The notes beneath the pieces were generated by a model that was given only the letters and a program-made list of their open reading frames with translations, was not told the origin of the DNA and did no database searches. A program made the translations under genes and the position numbers. Of a DNA stretch of 49,326 nucleotides, positions 15,645-22,525 are shown one piece after another. The DNA comes from Avimicrobium caecorum (GTDB taxonomy: Bacteria > Bacillota > Clostridia > Oscillospirales > Ruminococcaceae), in contig CAJFNJ010000003.1 of the NCBI GenBank assembly GCA_904394705.1, positions 1 to 49,326 on the forward strand. The letters are read 5' to 3'. The stretch's first letter is position 1. Every line of letters starts with the position of its first letter.

Positions 15645-15691
15645 TCAGGCGGTTTCGGGTGGATAGGCTCTCACAGATCGAAACCGCCTGA
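15645..15691 (-). promoter_or_regulatory. 13-bp hairpin directly upstream of the cat-like ribosome site
   Basis: TCAGGCGGTTTCG and CGAAACCGCCTGA (15645-15657 and 15679-15691) pair perfectly around a 21-base loop. On the minus strand the stem ends three bases before the GGAGG of the cat-like gene. There is no T-run, so it is not a terminator. Its 5' arm lies inside the leader ORF at 15671-15721, as in cat and erm attenuators. Confidence 0.6.
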
Positions 15692-15721
15692 CTTGTTTGT
15701 GGAACACTCGCTTTGACACAT
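15671..15721 (-). CDS. Putative leader peptide of the cat-like gene
   Basis: A 16-codon ORF (ATG to TGA) encodes MCQSECSTNKSGGFDL. It has GAGGTG seven bases before the ATG. Its codons for SGGF form the first arm of the hairpin that ends next to the ribosome site of the cat-like gene. In drug-inducible cat and erm genes, a ribosome stalled by the drug on such a leader opens the hairpin and frees translation of the resistance gene. Here the ribosome site lies just outside the stem, so hindrance rather than direct pairing would be needed. The function is inferred from layout only. Confidence 0.45.
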   Translation of the reverse strand: MCQSECSTNKSGGFDL

Positions 15722-15754
15722 GGCGATTCACCTCGTTTCAGACAGGATACAGGC

Positions 15755-16735
15755 TCAGACAGACAGAGCCAGGAAAGCGAAATAGCTTGCCAGCACCAGA
15801 GCCGGCGGGATAAAGTAGATGGTCTTGCGCAGACGGGGATATTTGCGGCGGCCCTTGGATTTGTAGAGAATGGGCATGGCAATAAAGATGGCGCTGGCAA
15901 GGCCGAAGATAAGCAGCAGCCAGGTCTGGCTGGTGGTGACATAGAGCGAACCGCCCGCATAGGTGAGGTCCGCCACAGTGAGGATGGCAAAGTTGAAGAG
16001 GTTGCTGCCGAGGATATTGCCGGTCATGGCATTGAAGTTGCCGAGCTTTGCCAGGTTGATGGAAGAGGTCAGTTCCGGCAGCGAGGTGGCAACACCCAGC
16101 AGCAGGGCGCCGGCGAGGGTAGTGCCGATCTGGTATCTGGAGGCGATGGCATCGGTGGCATAGGTCAGGGCGATGCTGGCAGCCACCAACCCCACGCTGC
16201 ACAGCACAAAGCGGAAGATAATCTGCTTCATGGAGAGCTGGCTGCTGGCGCCGTCATCGGAATTGGAAACGCCGTCATCCGCGGACATGGTGCGCACGCC
16301 GTAAAGGTAGACTGCCAGCAGGACAATGGAGTGGATGCTCACATTGAAGATGGTGAATTCCAGCCCCAGTCCCAGCACCACAATCAGGTAGAGATAGATG
16401 GCAGCCACCAGCACCAGGGACAGGTTGTGGGAGGCGCCGATCCGGGCCCGGCGGAAGCGCTTGGGGAAGGCCAGGAAGAGGGAGGCAAGCACAGCGGTAT
16501 TGAAGATGTCACTGCCGAGGATATTGCCGATGACCAGTTCCGGCTGACCGAGCAGGGCAGTGGCGGAGATACTGGTGAAGAGTTCCGGCAGAGAGGTGAT
16601 GGCAGCCAGGATCACGCCGCCGATGAAGGCGCCGGAGATGCTGGTGCGTTTGTCGATGATGTCCACATAATTGGAGAGCTGGATGGAGAAGCCCATCACA
16701 ATTACAGCGAGGATCAGATATCCGATAATGATCAC
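15755..16735 (-). CDS. Na+/Ca2+ antiporter, CaCA family (YrbG type)
   Basis: This inner-membrane cation antiporter exchanges calcium for sodium or protons. The 326-aa protein has about ten hydrophobic segments and the two inverted alpha repeats of the family: AAITSLPELFTS with GNILGSDIFNT in the first half, and GVATSLPELTSS with GNILGSNLFNF in the second. The acidic residues in the two SLPE motifs bind the cation. A short charged cytosolic loop (DDGVSNSDDGASS) separates the halves. The start is a GTG with GGGAGG eight bases upstream. It is followed, 34 bases on, by the cat leader ORF and gene, which may be read from the same transcript. Confidence 0.93.
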   Translation of the reverse strand: MIIIGYLILAVIVMGFSIQLSNYVDIIDKRTSISGAFIGGVILAAITSLPELFTSISATALLGQPELVIGNILGSDIFNTAVLASLFLAFPKRFRRARIGASHNLSLVLVAAIYLYLIVVLGLGLEFTIFNVSIHSIVLLAVYLYGVRTMSADDGVSNSDDGASSQLSMKQIIFRFVLCSVGLVAASIALTYATDAIASRYQIGTTLAGALLLGVATSLPELTSSINLAKLGNFNAMTGNILGSNLFNFAILTVADLTYAGGSLYVTTSQTWLLLIFGLASAIFIAMPILYKSKGRRKYPRLRKTIYFIPPALVLASYFAFLALSV

Positions 16736-16845
16736 AGATTATACCTCCCGGTCATTTCAAATGGAAGAAAAGTATATCCTTCCGGAGCCGGTGCAACCGA
16801 AGCCGGCGTCTCTGATTCCGATTGTAACATTGCCGGGAATGGAAG

Positions 16846-17052
16846 TCAAACCCCAGAATGCCGGAGCAGCCGCAGCAGATAATTCTGGCGTTTTTCCAGG
16901 GCTGTGAGCTGATGGATGCAGCAGTCGATGAGGTCGCTGTCCTCCGCCATATTGAAGTGGCAGCGGGCAGTTTCCAGCTCCTGCTGGACCAGCCGGAGTT
17001 CTTCTTTCGGGGAAAATGGGGTTTCGATGGGGGTACAGGTCTGGGTTTTCAT
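16846..17052 (-). CDS. DUF2508 family protein (YaaL-like)
   Basis: This 68-aa protein matches the small DUF2508 family of Firmicutes in its C-terminal half: DLIDCCIHQLTALEKRQNYLLRLLR. It is hydrophilic and predicted to be mostly two helices. The function is unknown, though members often sit near recR or sigma-factor genes elsewhere. The start ATG has CGGAGG at a spacing of 11. Here it lies between rnpB and the antiporter gene on the same strand. The 110-base gap to the antiporter has no obvious terminator, so the two could be co-transcribed. Confidence 0.75.
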   Translation of the reverse strand: MKTQTCTPIETPFSPKEELRLVQQELETARCHFNMAEDSDLIDCCIHQLTALEKRQNYLLRLLRHSGV

Positions 17053-17142
17053 AGGAAATACAGCCTCCGTTCCTTACAGATAGTTCCAGAATACTATATT
17101 CCAGAGTCTGGGGGAAAAGAGCTGTTTTTATACCGGTGAAAC

Positions 17143-17185
17143 AAAAAAGCACTCCCGGCCTTTCCGAAAAAAGGCTGGAAGTGCT
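17143..17185 (-). terminator. Intrinsic terminator of rnpB
   Basis: On the minus strand AGCACTTCCAGCC pairs with GGCCGGGAGTGCT and a run of T follows. It lies 16 bases beyond the end of the RNase P RNA. Confidence 0.88.
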
Positions 17186-17200
17186 CCTGCATGCAAAAAG

Positions 17201-17544
17201 GCGAGCAAACAATAAGCCGAGTTCTGTATTTGACAACAATCTATCTAATCCGTATGTTGCCATACGGCTCAAGCCACCACATCGGAACACGACGGGCCGC
17301 CGTATTGTTCCTGTCGGGTGTTGCTTCGGATAGGGTTTGCAGGGCCGTACAGTCTCCTGCACGCCGGTGAGCTCTTACCTCGCCTTTCCACCCTTACCGT
17401 GACAAGTCACGGCGGTATATCTCTGTTGCACTTTCCCTATGGTCGCCCACGGCTGCCGTTAGCAGCTATCCTGCCCTGTGAAGCCCGGACTTTCCTCACG
17501 CACAGCCTTTCGGCTTTGTGCCCGCTGTTGTCTCGTTTACTCGC
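17201..17544 (-). ncRNA. rnpB: RNase P RNA
   Basis: This is the catalytic RNA that matures the 5' ends of tRNAs. On the minus strand it has the conserved GAGGAAAGTCCGGGCTTC segment of P4/CR-I and the matching 3' element ending in CAGAACTCGGCTTATTG. The ends pair as helix P1 (GCGAG-AAAC at 17544 downward with GTTTGCTCGC ending at 17201), which fixes both ends and gives about 344 nt. The CCTGC near 17350 and the 3' GGCTTAT region are also standard. A promoter with the correct start spacing lies just upstream, and a strong terminator follows. Confidence 0.97.
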
Positions 17545-17551
17545 ATTCCAT

Positions 17552-17580
17552 ATCATAGTATATTTTCGCCGAAAAGTCAA
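17552..17580 (-). promoter_or_regulatory. Promoter of rnpB
   Basis: On the minus strand TTGACT (17575-17580) and TATGAT (17552-17557) are 17 bases apart, and the RNA start at 17544 is seven bases past the -10. Confidence 0.88.
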
Positions 17581-17617
17581 ATCTGTCCTGACCGGCTTTC
17601 CCTTGTCTGCCGATCTG

Positions 17618-17808
17618 TGCTATGATAAACAGGAACAGGATTTTCCGTGTGCCGCACGGCTTGATGAAACAGGGCGGAAAAGGTATGCATCGGCGCTGTG
17701 AGTTTCCGCCAGAGGGTGCGGATTCCCGGGCTTCCGGAGGCCCCAGTCCCATTGGATTCGTGTAATCCCACCCCTGATGACCGGGCTCTGTCAGTGTATC
17801 GGGGTCAT
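17618..17808 (+). promoter_or_regulatory. Extended -10 promoter and structured leader before the DUF1835 gene
   Basis: TGCTATGAT (17618-17626) is an extended -10. The roughly 215-base leader that follows contains no gene but a dense set of perfect stems: CCGTG/CACGG (17645-17659), GGCGGAAA/TTTCCGCC (17673-17710), GGGTG/CACCC (17714-17773) enclosing GGGC/GCCC (17728-17743) and GGATT/AATCC (17754-17768), and ATGACC/GGTCAT (17777-17808). The third group has the shape of a three-way junction. I match it to no known riboswitch. Confidence 0.45.
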
Positions 17809-17850
17809 GCTGTACGCCTTTTATAAAGTTATAGAAAGGAGCAGTCAAGA

Positions 17851-18651
17851 ATGCTGGAACTGTGTTTTAATGAAGGAGTGGGCGGCCTGCTGGCCTACTG
17901 GCAGAGCGGGAAGCAGAAGATCCTCTGCCTGGGGGACGATCTCTCCATCGGCCCGATTGCCGGAGGGCCGGACAGCCAGGAGCGCCGGGAGCAGCTGGTG
18001 CGGATTCTCGGTTCCGACCCCTGGGGCGAATTGCCTGCCGGGGAGTGGATTGACGAAGCCTGGCAGCGCTATTGCCGGACCTGGGAACGCCTGCGCACCC
18101 TTCCTGAGGGGACCGAGGTGCGGGTCTGGCTGGACCGGACCCCGGGCAGCCGGTGTGGGTTCCTGGCATCAGCTGAAGCCCTGGCCTTCCGCAAGGCCCG
18201 TGTGACTGCCGCTCTGCTGCCCGAATGGGTCGCCCGTTCGGATGGTACGGCAGTGGAGTACTCCGGCTGGGGGGAAGCCGGCCCCGAGGAGCTGGATGCC
18301 CTGCTGGAGGACTGCTGCCGGGAGGCGCCGCAGGTGCTGCTGGGCGGGCTTTCCCACCGGTGGCGGCAGCTCCAGGAGGAAAACACCCCGCTGCGGGCAG
18401 TGATAAACGGGCGGCTGCACAGTGTGCCGGAGAACTTCTATGACGGAATGCTTCTCTCCCGGCTGCCGGAGGCTGGACAGACCATCCGGCTGGCAGAACT
18501 CCTCGGGCGGACGCTGGGGGAGTGCCAGCCCGGCATCGGGGATTGGTGGCTGGCCTGCCGGGCGGAAACTCTGGCGGCAGAAGGCAGGTTCCGTCTCGAA
18601 CGGGACCCCGGGCGTTTCTACAACAGCCAGGTGACAAGGTATCAGGACTAA
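17851..18651 (+). CDS. DUF1835 / DUF3658 domain protein
   Basis: This 266-aa soluble protein resembles the DUF1835-DUF3658 family of Firmicutes. The N-terminal DUF1835 part (about 1-120) shows GVGGLLAY and CLGDDLSIGPIAGG, where members have a conserved D-x-x-x-x-G-P. The C-terminal DUF3658 part includes PLRAVINGRLHSVPENFYDGMLLSRLP, then a helical end. No enzymatic function is known. The ribosome site AAAGGAG precedes the ATG. It has a long structured leader, which is unusual for a gene of this kind. It is very rich in G+C and Arg/Gly/Leu codons, in strong contrast to the next gene. Confidence 0.75.
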   Translation: MLELCFNEGVGGLLAYWQSGKQKILCLGDDLSIGPIAGGPDSQERREQLVRILGSDPWGELPAGEWIDEAWQRYCRTWERLRTLPEGTEVRVWLDRTPGSRCGFLASAEALAFRKARVTAALLPEWVARSDGTAVEYSGWGEAGPEELDALLEDCCREAPQVLLGGLSHRWRQLQEENTPLRAVINGRLHSVPENFYDGMLLSRLPEAGQTIRLAELLGRTLGECQPGIGDWWLACRAETLAAEGRFRLERDPGRFYNSQVTRYQD

Positions 18652-18666
18652 TTGGCTTCGCAGATT

Positions 18667-18696
18667 TTTCATGTGCTGTCATGAAATCAATATAAT
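18667..18696 (+). promoter_or_regulatory. Promoter with a palindromic operator for the orphan gene
   Basis: A perfect -10 TATAAT lies at 18691-18696. The inverted repeat TTTCATG (18667-18673) and CATGAAA (18680-18686) covers the -35 position and most of the spacer, a place where a bound repressor would block polymerase. Confidence 0.6.
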
Positions 18697-18708
18697 GGAG
18701 GGTGAACG

Positions 18709-19758
18709 ATGGAAAAGAATGAACTTCTTGAGAAGGCTCTGGTACCGGAAGCAGATGCGCCCCTGGAGGCAGAGAAGCACAGAAGCAAGTTCAGCAGTCT
18801 GGTCAGTGCTGCAGGCCAGAAGACGCAAAGGCTTGTATCAAAAGCTGCCAAAGCAGCAGACCAGAACGAGGATGGAAAGCTGGATTTAGGGGATGCGATG
18901 ACTATCATGACATCAGCTGGTTCTGCAGCCAAAAGATTCATGGTCAGCGCAGGGGAGCTTGCCAGTGAAACAGGCCGGCAAATAGAGTTCAAGAGTCTGA
19001 GGCCCTTGTTCCCGGCAGAGATCTGTCTGGATGGGGGAGGACTGCCCCGGTTTATCCGGATAGTAGACCGGGATAAGAAATTTGCTGAAAATGAACTCTG
19101 TGCAGGATCGGTAGGCTTTCGCTCCTCTCACGGGAAAACGGAGATGGTCAATCTATTCCGGGATTCGGTGCAGGAGATGGGGCTGAGATTCTATCCGGAT
19201 GCAGATGAAGAATTCTATTTTGTTGATCCCAGCGACCCGAAATTTTATCTTGCTTTGGAAAAATATTTTGACTATCTGAAAATTGCACAGGTCAATGAGC
19301 TGCAGAAGATTGCCCAGGAACTTGGTGCGAAGCACTTTCAGGTAACTTTCAAAGAGGAACAGTCTTCCCTCCTGAAGGAGAAAGCAAGGGCACAGGGAAA
19401 ATTAACGAAAAGCAGTGGCGCAGAAGTGGAGCATGATCGAAGGCAGAAGCAATATGCCATAACGGAAATTGTCGCTAAAATGGACTTTCCAGGACATGCA
19501 CCGGTTGAGCCGCAGCTTCGCTATCTCCGGAACGACCAGAGCATCCAGACACTGATCTCGCTGCGCATGAATGCACAGTCTCCGTTGCTTCACCAGACTC
19601 TGATGCTGAAGATGAGCAATTCCTCAGGACTGAAAGAATCGGAGGCTGCTCGGATTGATGCAATACTCAAGGGACTTAAATGTGCTGGAAATGTCACTGT
19701 CGTCAGCGAGGTTCAGAACGAATCCCGCCGCTACTTGGAATATGATATTGAATTCTAA
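18709..19758 (+). CDS. Orphan protein with an EF-hand-like loop, family not recognised
   Basis: I do not recognise this 349-aa protein. It has no signal peptide or membrane segment. A helical N-terminus is followed by DQNEDGKLDLGD at about residues 51-62, a close match to a calcium-binding EF-hand or dockerin-type loop (D-x-N-x-D-G-x-L-D-x-x-D). Residues 100-230 look like a compact alpha/beta domain (IRIVDRDKKFAENELCAGSVGF, FYPDADEEFYFVDPSDPKFY, LQKIAQELGAKHFQV). A Lys/Glu-rich helix and a beta-rich C-terminal domain ending in YLEYDIEF follow. The gene is clearly poorer in G+C than its neighbours and uses AGA/AGG and AAA codons they avoid, which suggests transfer. It has its own promoter and operator, GGAGGG before the ATG, and a terminator. 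Confidence 0.7.
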   Translation: MEKNELLEKALVPEADAPLEAEKHRSKFSSLVSAAGQKTQRLVSKAAKAADQNEDGKLDLGDAMTIMTSAGSAAKRFMVSAGELASETGRQIEFKSLRPLFPAEICLDGGGLPRFIRIVDRDKKFAENELCAGSVGFRSSHGKTEMVNLFRDSVQEMGLRFYPDADEEFYFVDPSDPKFYLALEKYFDYLKIAQVNELQKIAQELGAKHFQVTFKEEQSSLLKEKARAQGKLTKSSGAEVEHDRRQKQYAITEIVAKMDFPGHAPVEPQLRYLRNDQSIQTLISLRMNAQSPLLHQTLMLKMSNSSGLKESEAARIDAILKGLKCAGNVTVVSEVQNESRRYLEYDIEF

Positions 19759-19774
19759 TTAATTGACCGCAAAT

Positions 19775-19804
19775 AACCCCTCCCGGAAATCCCGGGAGGG
19801 GTTT
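19775..19804. terminator. Shared terminator of the orphan gene and the small membrane protein gene
   Basis: AACCCCTCCCGG and CCGGGAGGGGTT form a strong stem. The T-run is short on the plus strand (GTTTGTG) and similar on the minus strand. Confidence 0.65.
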
Positions 19805-19814
19805 GTGTATGGGG

Positions 19815-20189
19815 TCAGCTCCTCCGGCGGCGGAGGGCGGCGATGATGTCCACCAGGCACTGGGCAGCCAGCGCCAGCGGGAGGAAGGGGTAGACGTTTT
19901 CATCAAACTGCATGAAATACAGAGCCAGTGCCCCGATCAGGCAGAGCCCGTTTATCCACCAGAGGGAGGCAGGGAGCCGGCGGTTCAGTTGGCTTCGCCC
20001 TGCCAGCAGAAGCCCATAGCACAGATAGTCGGCAAACAGGAAGAGCCGGCGGGACAGGACATCGAAGGTTTTGGCGGTGTAATCCCACACCAGATAGCGG
20101 ATCTCCGGTTCCAGCCAGATCCAGGCCATACAGAGGGCAGAGAGCAGCAGGAACCCGGTCAGCGGGCGTGTGTATCCGGACTGTTTCAT
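19815..20189 (-). CDS. Small membrane protein, function unknown
   Basis: This 124-aa protein has three or four hydrophobic segments: GFLLLSALCMAWIWL (about 12-26), LFLFADYLCYGLLLAG (about 49-64), WINGLCLIGALALYFM (about 78-93) and PFLPLALAAQCLVDIIAAL (about 101-119). It ends in RRRRS, which should face the cytosol. I do not recognise a family. The ATG has GGAGG at the right distance, so it is very likely a real gene. It stands alone between two terminators and is convergent with the orphan gene. Confidence 0.75.
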   Translation of the reverse strand: MKQSGYTRPLTGFLLLSALCMAWIWLEPEIRYLVWDYTAKTFDVLSRRLFLFADYLCYGLLLAGRSQLNRRLPASLWWINGLCLIGALALYFMQFDENVYPFLPLALAAQCLVDIIAALRRRRS

Positions 20190-20275
20190 CTGAGGCCACC
20201 TCCTTGCGGCAGAACAGTTCTTTTTATCAGTTTAACATGATGAAACAGCTCCGGTCAAGATAATGCCGGAAGCGC

Positions 20276-20306
20276 AAAAAAAGAGGAGCATAACGCTCCT
20301 CTTTTT
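20276..20306. terminator. Terminator of ftsH (bidirectional)
   Basis: AAAAAGAGGAGC and GCTCCTCTTTTT pair perfectly around a five-base loop. Confidence 0.92.
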
Positions 20307-20320
20307 ATATAGGTTAGGGT

Positions 20321-22168
20321 TTAAGCCTGGGGTTCTGCTTCGGGAAGTTCCTTCCGCTCCAGAATCTCCATGAACTCGTCGCCGGTGATGGTCTCCTTCT
20401 CATAGAGGTACTGGGCCAGTTCATCCAGCTTCCGGCGGTTGTCGGTGAGGATCTTCACAGCCTTTTCATACTGCTCCTTGATGAGCTTTACCACTTCCGC
20501 GTCAATGCGGGCCTGGGTCTCGGGCGAACAGCTCAGGGAGGTGTCGCCGCCCAGGTACTGGTTGGTGACCGTTTCCATGGCAACCATGCCGAAGTCGTCA
20601 TTCATACCGTAGCGGGTGATCATGGCACGGGCCAGCTTGGTAGCCTGCTCAATATCATTGGAAGCACCGGTGGTAATGGAGTTGAAAGCCACCTGTTCTG
20701 CCGCGCGTCCGCCGGTGAGGGTGGCGATCTTGTTGACGATCTCGTCACGGCTCATGAGGTAATGCTCGCCCTCGTCCACCTGCATGGTATAGCCCAGGGC
20801 ACCGGAGGTACGGGGGATAATGGTGATCTTCTGCACCGGAGCAGAGTGATTCTGCAGGGCAGCCACCAGAGCATGACCGATCTCATGGTAGGCCACAATG
20901 CACTTTTCCTTGTCAGTGAGGATGGCGTTCTTCTTCTGGTAGCCGGCGATTACCACTTCGATGCTCTCCTCGAGGTCAGCCTGGGTGGCAGTCTTACGAC
21001 CGTCCCGTACGGCACGGAGCGCCGCTTCGTTGACGATGTTCGCAAGCTCCGCGCCGGAAGCGCCCGAAGCCATCCGGGCAATCTTGTTGAAGTCCACATC
21101 GGGTTCCAGACGGACCTTCCGGGCATGAACCTTCAGGATCTCTTCACGGCCCTTGAGGTCAGGCAGTTCCACCGGCACACGGCGGTCGAACCGGCCGGGA
21201 CGCAGCAGCGCCGGGTCCAGAGCCTCAGGACGGTTGGTGGCAGCCAGAATGATGACGCCGGTATTGTCCTCGAAGCCGTCCATTTCGGTGAGCAGCTGGT
21301 TGAGGGTCTGTTCACGCTCATCGTTGCCGCCGAACTGTCCATCACGCTTTTTGCCGATGGCGTCGATCTCATCGATAAAGACGATGCAGGGAGCCTTCTG
21401 CTTGGCCTGATCGAACAGATCACGGACCTTGGAAGCGCCCATGCCGACGAACATCTCCACAAACTCCGAACCGGACATGGAGAAGAAGGGCACATTGGCT
21501 TCACCGGCTACGGCCTTGGCAAGCATGGTCTTACCGGTTCCGGGAGGGCCCACCAGCAGGATGCCCTTGGGCATCCGGGCGCCGATATCCTTGTACTGGG
21601 CCGGGTCATGCAGGTACTGTACGATCTCGGTCAGGCTCTCCTTGGCTTCGTCCTCGCCCGCCACATCGGAGAATTTGATGCCTTCGGAGGATTTCACATA
21701 GATCTTGGCATTGCTCTTGCCCAGACCGAACATCATGGAATTGGGTCCTCCGGCCTTATCCATCATCTTTTTGGACATGAACTGTCCGAAGCCGATGAGC
21801 AGGATCATCGGCAGTCCCCAGGTGAGCAGAAAATAGAGCCACGGGGAAGTTTCCTCAATGATCTCGCCCCGGGTGGAAACACCGGCATCCAGCAGACGCT
21901 GGGTGAGTTCGGTATCGGGCATCATACCGGTCTGATAGATGGTAGTGCCGTCCTTGCTGGTAAAGAGGATCAGGTTTTCCTGGGTCTGAACCTCTGCGGC
22001 GCCGACATCCCCTTCCTCCACCATGGTGACGAAGGTGTTGTAATCCACCTCATGGATCTGGCGTTTGGTCAGCCAGGGCATGAACAGGAAATTGAACAGC
22101 ATGAGCAGCAGAAGCATCAAGCCATAATAATAGATGAGTGGTCGTTTGGGTTGCTTTACTTCATTCAT
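20321..22168 (-). CDS. ftsH: ATP-dependent zinc metalloprotease FtsH
   Basis: FtsH is a membrane-anchored hexameric AAA+ protease that degrades misfolded membrane proteins and short-lived regulators. The 615-aa protein has a first transmembrane segment at about 12-33 and a second at about 108-130. Walker A is GPPGTGKT (about 205-212), Walker B VFIDEIDAIG, and the second region of homology ATNRPEALDPALLRPGRFDRR. The zinc site is HEIGH at about 428; most bacterial FtsH proteins have HEAGH, a conservative change outside the metal ligands. The C-terminal acidic DIEQATKLARAM region supplies the third ligand. GGGAGG lies ten bases before the ATG. A -10-like TATAAT lies on the minus strand at 22255-22260. 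Confidence 0.97.
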   Translation of the reverse strand: MNEVKQPKRPLIYYYGLMLLLLMLFNFLFMPWLTKRQIHEVDYNTFVTMVEEGDVGAAEVQTQENLILFTSKDGTTIYQTGMMPDTELTQRLLDAGVSTRGEIIEETSPWLYFLLTWGLPMILLIGFGQFMSKKMMDKAGGPNSMMFGLGKSNAKIYVKSSEGIKFSDVAGEDEAKESLTEIVQYLHDPAQYKDIGARMPKGILLVGPPGTGKTMLAKAVAGEANVPFFSMSGSEFVEMFVGMGASKVRDLFDQAKQKAPCIVFIDEIDAIGKKRDGQFGGNDEREQTLNQLLTEMDGFEDNTGVIILAATNRPEALDPALLRPGRFDRRVPVELPDLKGREEILKVHARKVRLEPDVDFNKIARMASGASGAELANIVNEAALRAVRDGRKTATQADLEESIEVVIAGYQKKNAILTDKEKCIVAYHEIGHALVAALQNHSAPVQKITIIPRTSGALGYTMQVDEGEHYLMSRDEIVNKIATLTGGRAAEQVAFNSITTGASNDIEQATKLARAMITRYGMNDDFGMVAMETVTNQYLGGDTSLSCSPETQARIDAEVVKLIKEQYEKAVKILTDNRRKLDELAQYLYEKETITGDEFMEILERKELPEAEPQA

Positions 22169-22525
22169 AGGTACGGTCCCTCCCGCAAAGAATTATGTTA
22201 TCCAAATCCGTCGGTGCAGCGCCCGGTAACAGGAAAATCAACAACATGGTTATCATTATAATGTGTAAAGATAGCCTTTTTATGGTGGAAATATAAACAA
22301 TAAAATACAGTTTTTAACAATTTGTGACCAAACTGCCGGAGAAGCCCCTCCCTGGTACAATGCACTGTGCTTCCGAAATATCCGCCAGACGATATTTCAC
22401 TTTGACCGAGAAAATTCCCATGGGAAAGCTGAGTTTTGGGAGAATGTGAAATTTTTGCTCACTGCTCTTGCAAAGCGGGGAAGTGTCCGGTATAATACAA
22501 CTTAGATTTTACCAGTGAGGAGCAG
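22169..22525. other. Divergent ftsH-gdhA intergenic region with perfect palindromes
   Basis: No gene is seen. The spacer holds the ftsH leader, the gdhA promoter (22468-22496), a perfect inverted repeat GAAATATC/GATATTTC (22375-22398), a perfect 12-base palindrome TTCCCATGGGAA (22415-22426), and a wider TTTCAC/GTGAAA pair (22395-22400 and 22446-22451) that encloses the second palindrome. They lie 40-120 bases upstream of the gdhA promoter, where activators or repressors commonly bind. An additional -10-like TGGTACAAT lies near 22353. Confidence 0.5.
22468..22496 (+). promoter_or_regulatory. Sigma-A promoter of gdhA
   Basis: TTGCAA (22468-22473) and a perfect TATAAT (22491-22496) have 17-base spacing, 30 bases before the start codon. 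Confidence 0.85.

Noticed and set aside
17318..17701. 127-codon plus-strand frame within rnpB
   Set aside because: It overlaps the RNase P RNA on the opposite strand and has no ribosome site.
20885..20900. FtsH HEIGH instead of HEAGH as a loss of function
   Set aside because: The two His ligands and the catalytic Glu are intact; only the non-ligand Ala is changed.
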